DNA of 16,285 nt, taken from a bacterium. Lineage in GTDB: Bacteria; Armatimonadota; Fimbriimonadia; Fimbriimonadales; JBAXQP01. Positions 14,738 to 16,285 of this stretch are shown here, piece after piece. The notes below the pieces were generated by a model. The model was not told where the DNA came from. It saw nothing but the letters and a program-made list of their open reading frames with translations, and did no database searches. The stretch spans positions 1 through 16,285 of the forward strand of contig JBAXQP010000018.1 of assembly GCA_037131655.1 (NCBI GenBank), given 5' to 3'. How positions within the stretch are numbered: the first letter of the stretch is position 1; each line of letters starts with the position of its first letter. The position numbers and the translations under genes are program-made.

Positions 14738-15634
14738 TTAAACAAACGGCAACGCTCCATGCTCAAGGAGGCTTTGATTGCCCTGGTTGTCATAATCGTA
14801 ATTCGGATACTCACAAGCATAAACTGAACGTCCCTGTGAAAGCGCTTGCAAGCCTAAACGCTCCATTTGACCCTCCGAGCGTATTTCGACTGCCACCACC
14901 TGGTCAGATAAAGCGACTATCAACTCATCCCTTAGCTGGTTATTATTGCCGATATATCTGTCGCTCGGTCTAAAGGGGGATATAACCAGATCTGTTTTCG
15001 GATCGAATTGATAACGATAAAGTCTGGCCACTCGGAACGGCTCATTCGTCAGGTTATCTCCAAGACCTGCAAATAGACCGCAATCCAGCGCTAAAATTCG
15101 AGGAGCGCCCCATCGCAATCCGGTTACGGAGGCTCGCTTATATCCATCTGTGTTATGGCCAGAAACCAATACTTTGTGCTCGAAAACCATACGCTCAACC
15201 ACAACCTCGATATTTGCTAGCCCCAGCTTGGTGGGCTTGCGTGAAGTTAGAGCACAAAAAGTTGATTGACTTAATAACTGCTGGTTGCCATAGGTAAATA
15301 GCAAGGCCGGGGGTTCTTCTATACAATTAACCAGTCTCGAAGGATAAGCTGCATCCTGAAGCGTGAGTATCTCAACACCCGCAGCGCGCACCCTAGCTTC
15401 AAAACGCGTTAGCTCATCCAAAAGATCTTTCAGGCCTACTGTAAGTGCGTTCGCAGCGGCAGCTAATAGACCGTACTCATGCTTTTTGCGGTCTGCTGAA
15501 AGCGCGAGGAACTCCTCCGCCGAATATCCTGCGACGGCGTTTTGTCGAAGTATCCGCTCAATCCCTTTTTGCCCCAAATAGGGTGTCAGACTGAGCAATA
15601 GCGCAAATTGTCGATGCGATAGTTCCTTGTCCAC
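14738..15634 (-). CDS. Divergent DprA/Smf-like protein
   Basis: A 298-aa cytoplasmic protein related to DprA (Smf), the Rossmann-fold ssDNA-binding protein that loads RecA in natural transformation. Residues 1-60 resemble the helical N-terminal region of DprA (LLLSLTPYLGQKGIERIL). YPSRLVNCIEEPPALLFTYG (97-116) is the typical lead-in to the Rossmann domain. Landmark motifs are present in altered form: GSR appears as LTSR (129-132), SGxAxGID as SGHNTDGY (158-165), the RNR-I-I-A-x-L-S region as NNQLRDELIVALSD (231-244), then VVAVEIRSEGQMERLG and GRSVYACE. The C-terminal winged-helix domain of many DprA proteins is absent. GTG at 15634 has no Shine-Dalgarno sequence but fits a leaderless transcript. 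It is upstream of the Kdo-transferase-like gene in the same unit. Whether it retains the DprA role is uncertain. Confidence 0.78.
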   Translation of the reverse strand: MDKELSHRQFALLLSLTPYLGQKGIERILRQNAVAGYSAEEFLALSADRKKHEYGLLAAAANALTVGLKDLLDELTRFEARVRAAGVEILTLQDAAYPSRLVNCIEEPPALLFTYGNQQLLSQSTFCALTSRKPTKLGLANIEVVVERMVFEHKVLVSGHNTDGYKRASVTGLRWGAPRILALDCGLFAGLGDNLTNEPFRVARLYRYQFDPKTDLVISPFRPSDRYIGNNNQLRDELIVALSDQVVAVEIRSEGQMERLGLQALSQGRSVYACEYPNYDYDNQGNQSLLEHGALPFV

Positions 15635-15640
15635 AACATT

Positions 15641-15669
15641 ATTCTACAGTTATACACGCTCGGCGTCAA
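15641..15669 (-). promoter_or_regulatory. Sigma-70-type promoter of the dprA-like/kdtA-like unit, leaderless
   Basis: Minus-strand TTGACG (15669-15664), a 17-nt spacer and TAGAAT (15646-15641): 5 of 6 consensus bases in each box. GTG at 15634 begins 7 nt after the -10 element, exactly where transcription should start. It lies in the 40-nt gap after the MFS gene. Confidence 0.72.
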
Positions 15670-15674
15670 GTCAA

Positions 15675-16285
15675 TTATGGACCAAGTACCGCCGATTCTT
15701 CCCACAAGTTCTGCCCTTTGGTCTCATGAATGAAGCAACTGGTAATAAAAGAAATAATAGCTAGTATCAAACAACCGATTAGGATGAGCTGATAGGCCGA
15801 TGAGGGATACTGGATTACACTCGAAGTGGGAGATGCTACTGGGGTGAATTTATCGAGCACTTTTCCTGCGGCTTGAGCAAGAATGGCGGCTCCGAGATTA
15901 ACTGCTCCATTATCGATACCGGTGGAGGATCCAGCAAAATCAGGTTGATTGAGTTCTTTTATAAGCGATAGAAAAACCGCTGAACCAGAAGCAGCCAACC
16001 CAAATAAAATGTAAGCTAGGAATACTCCGTTAGTCGCGCCATGAAGGATGGGAAAACAAAGCAGGACTGCTGCAATTGCGCTAAGATTAATAATCAACAC
16101 AACTGGCTTCCGGCGGTGAACGAACAGCCTTGGCATAAACCCTGCTAAAATCGTAAAAATCATAAGGGAGAGCATCATCAAAAAAGTATATCTTGAAGCC
16201 GCTTCCGAACTTATACCTGCACAATCTTGCAGGATCTTTTTGCCAATAACCGCTTGCATTAGCAGATAAATCGACCACATTGTGG
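15675..16285 (-). CDS. MFS transporter, C-terminal half (N-terminus beyond window)
   Basis: The reading frame is open to the right edge, so the N-terminal half is outside. The visible 203 or so residues hold about five to six hydrophobic segments separated by short loops. A basic loop RLFVHRRKPVVLI between two helices is typical of the major facilitator superfamily. The segment SLIKELNQPDFAGSSTGIDN followed by GAVNLGAAILAQAAGKVLDK resembles the sequence between helices 10 and 11 of MFS anion/sugar carriers. The tail ends in a short polar stretch (HETKGQNLWEES). It ends 40 nt before the DprA-like gene, which has its own promoter. The substrate cannot be told. Confidence 0.8.
   Translation of the reverse strand, partial: TMWSIYLLMQAVIGKKILQDCAGISSEAASRYTFLMMLSLMIFTILAGFMPRLFVHRRKPVVLIINLSAIAAVLLCFPILHGATNGVFLAYILFGLAASGSAVFLSLIKELNQPDFAGSSTGIDNGAVNLGAAILAQAAGKVLDKFTPVASPTSSVIQYPSSAYQLILIGCLILAIISFITSCFIHETKGQNLWEESAVLGP

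Overview
The window looks like chromosomal DNA of a moderate-GC diderm bacterium. Gene content (lipoproteins with lipoboxes, a Kdo-transferase-like protein, a lone type IV prepilin-like protein, and a YidC of intermediate length with a helical N-terminal region) would fit Armatimonadota or a similar deep-branching phylum. That placement is inference from protein style only. Most genes lie on the minus strand.

Layout from low to high coordinates: (1) a minus-strand group in which a leaderless-looking glutamine-amidotransferase-like hydrolase (PuuD/peptidase C26) is followed by a prepilin-like protein and an MtaD-type amidohydrolase cut by the left edge. (2) A plus-strand orphan E2 acyltransferase with one lipoyl domain and two peripheral-subunit-binding domains, ending at a bidirectional terminator. 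(3) The conserved minus-strand operon rpmH-rnpA-yidD-yidC-jag, with a strong extended -10 promoter. rpmH is short and is called here from the translated sequence. (4) Two divergent lipoprotein genes, one with C-terminal propeller-like repeats, the other with a 12-glycine tract, an Ig-like region and a carboxypeptidase-regulatory-like domain, followed by a very strong bidirectional terminator. (5) A minus-strand AspT/YidE-type transporter. (6) A disrupted region, described next. (7) A divergent Kdo-transferase-like gene preceded by a divergent DprA-like gene that also has a leaderless promoter. (8) The C-terminal part of an MFS transporter cut by the right edge.

The most distinctive part is 10.9-13.5 kb. 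About 350 bp spanning the end of the Kdo-transferase gene and the start of the AspT-type transporter gene is present twice in direct orientation. The two copies flank a 1.8-kb block holding a polytopic, GT-C-like membrane protein gene and a decayed IS630-family transposase. The intact genes are the outer ones; the inner copies are a kdtA tail and a 60-codon transporter head. This is the signature of an insertion-duplication (Campbell-like) or of a tandem duplication whose inner part was replaced. The repeat has a 241-nt identical core and diverged edges.

I found no convincing CRISPR array, tRNA, rRNA, riboswitch or complete defence system. The main value of the window is the duplicated and invaded kdtA-transporter junction, the two leaderless-type promoters, and several divergent versions of conserved proteins (Jag, DprA, KdtA, YidC).
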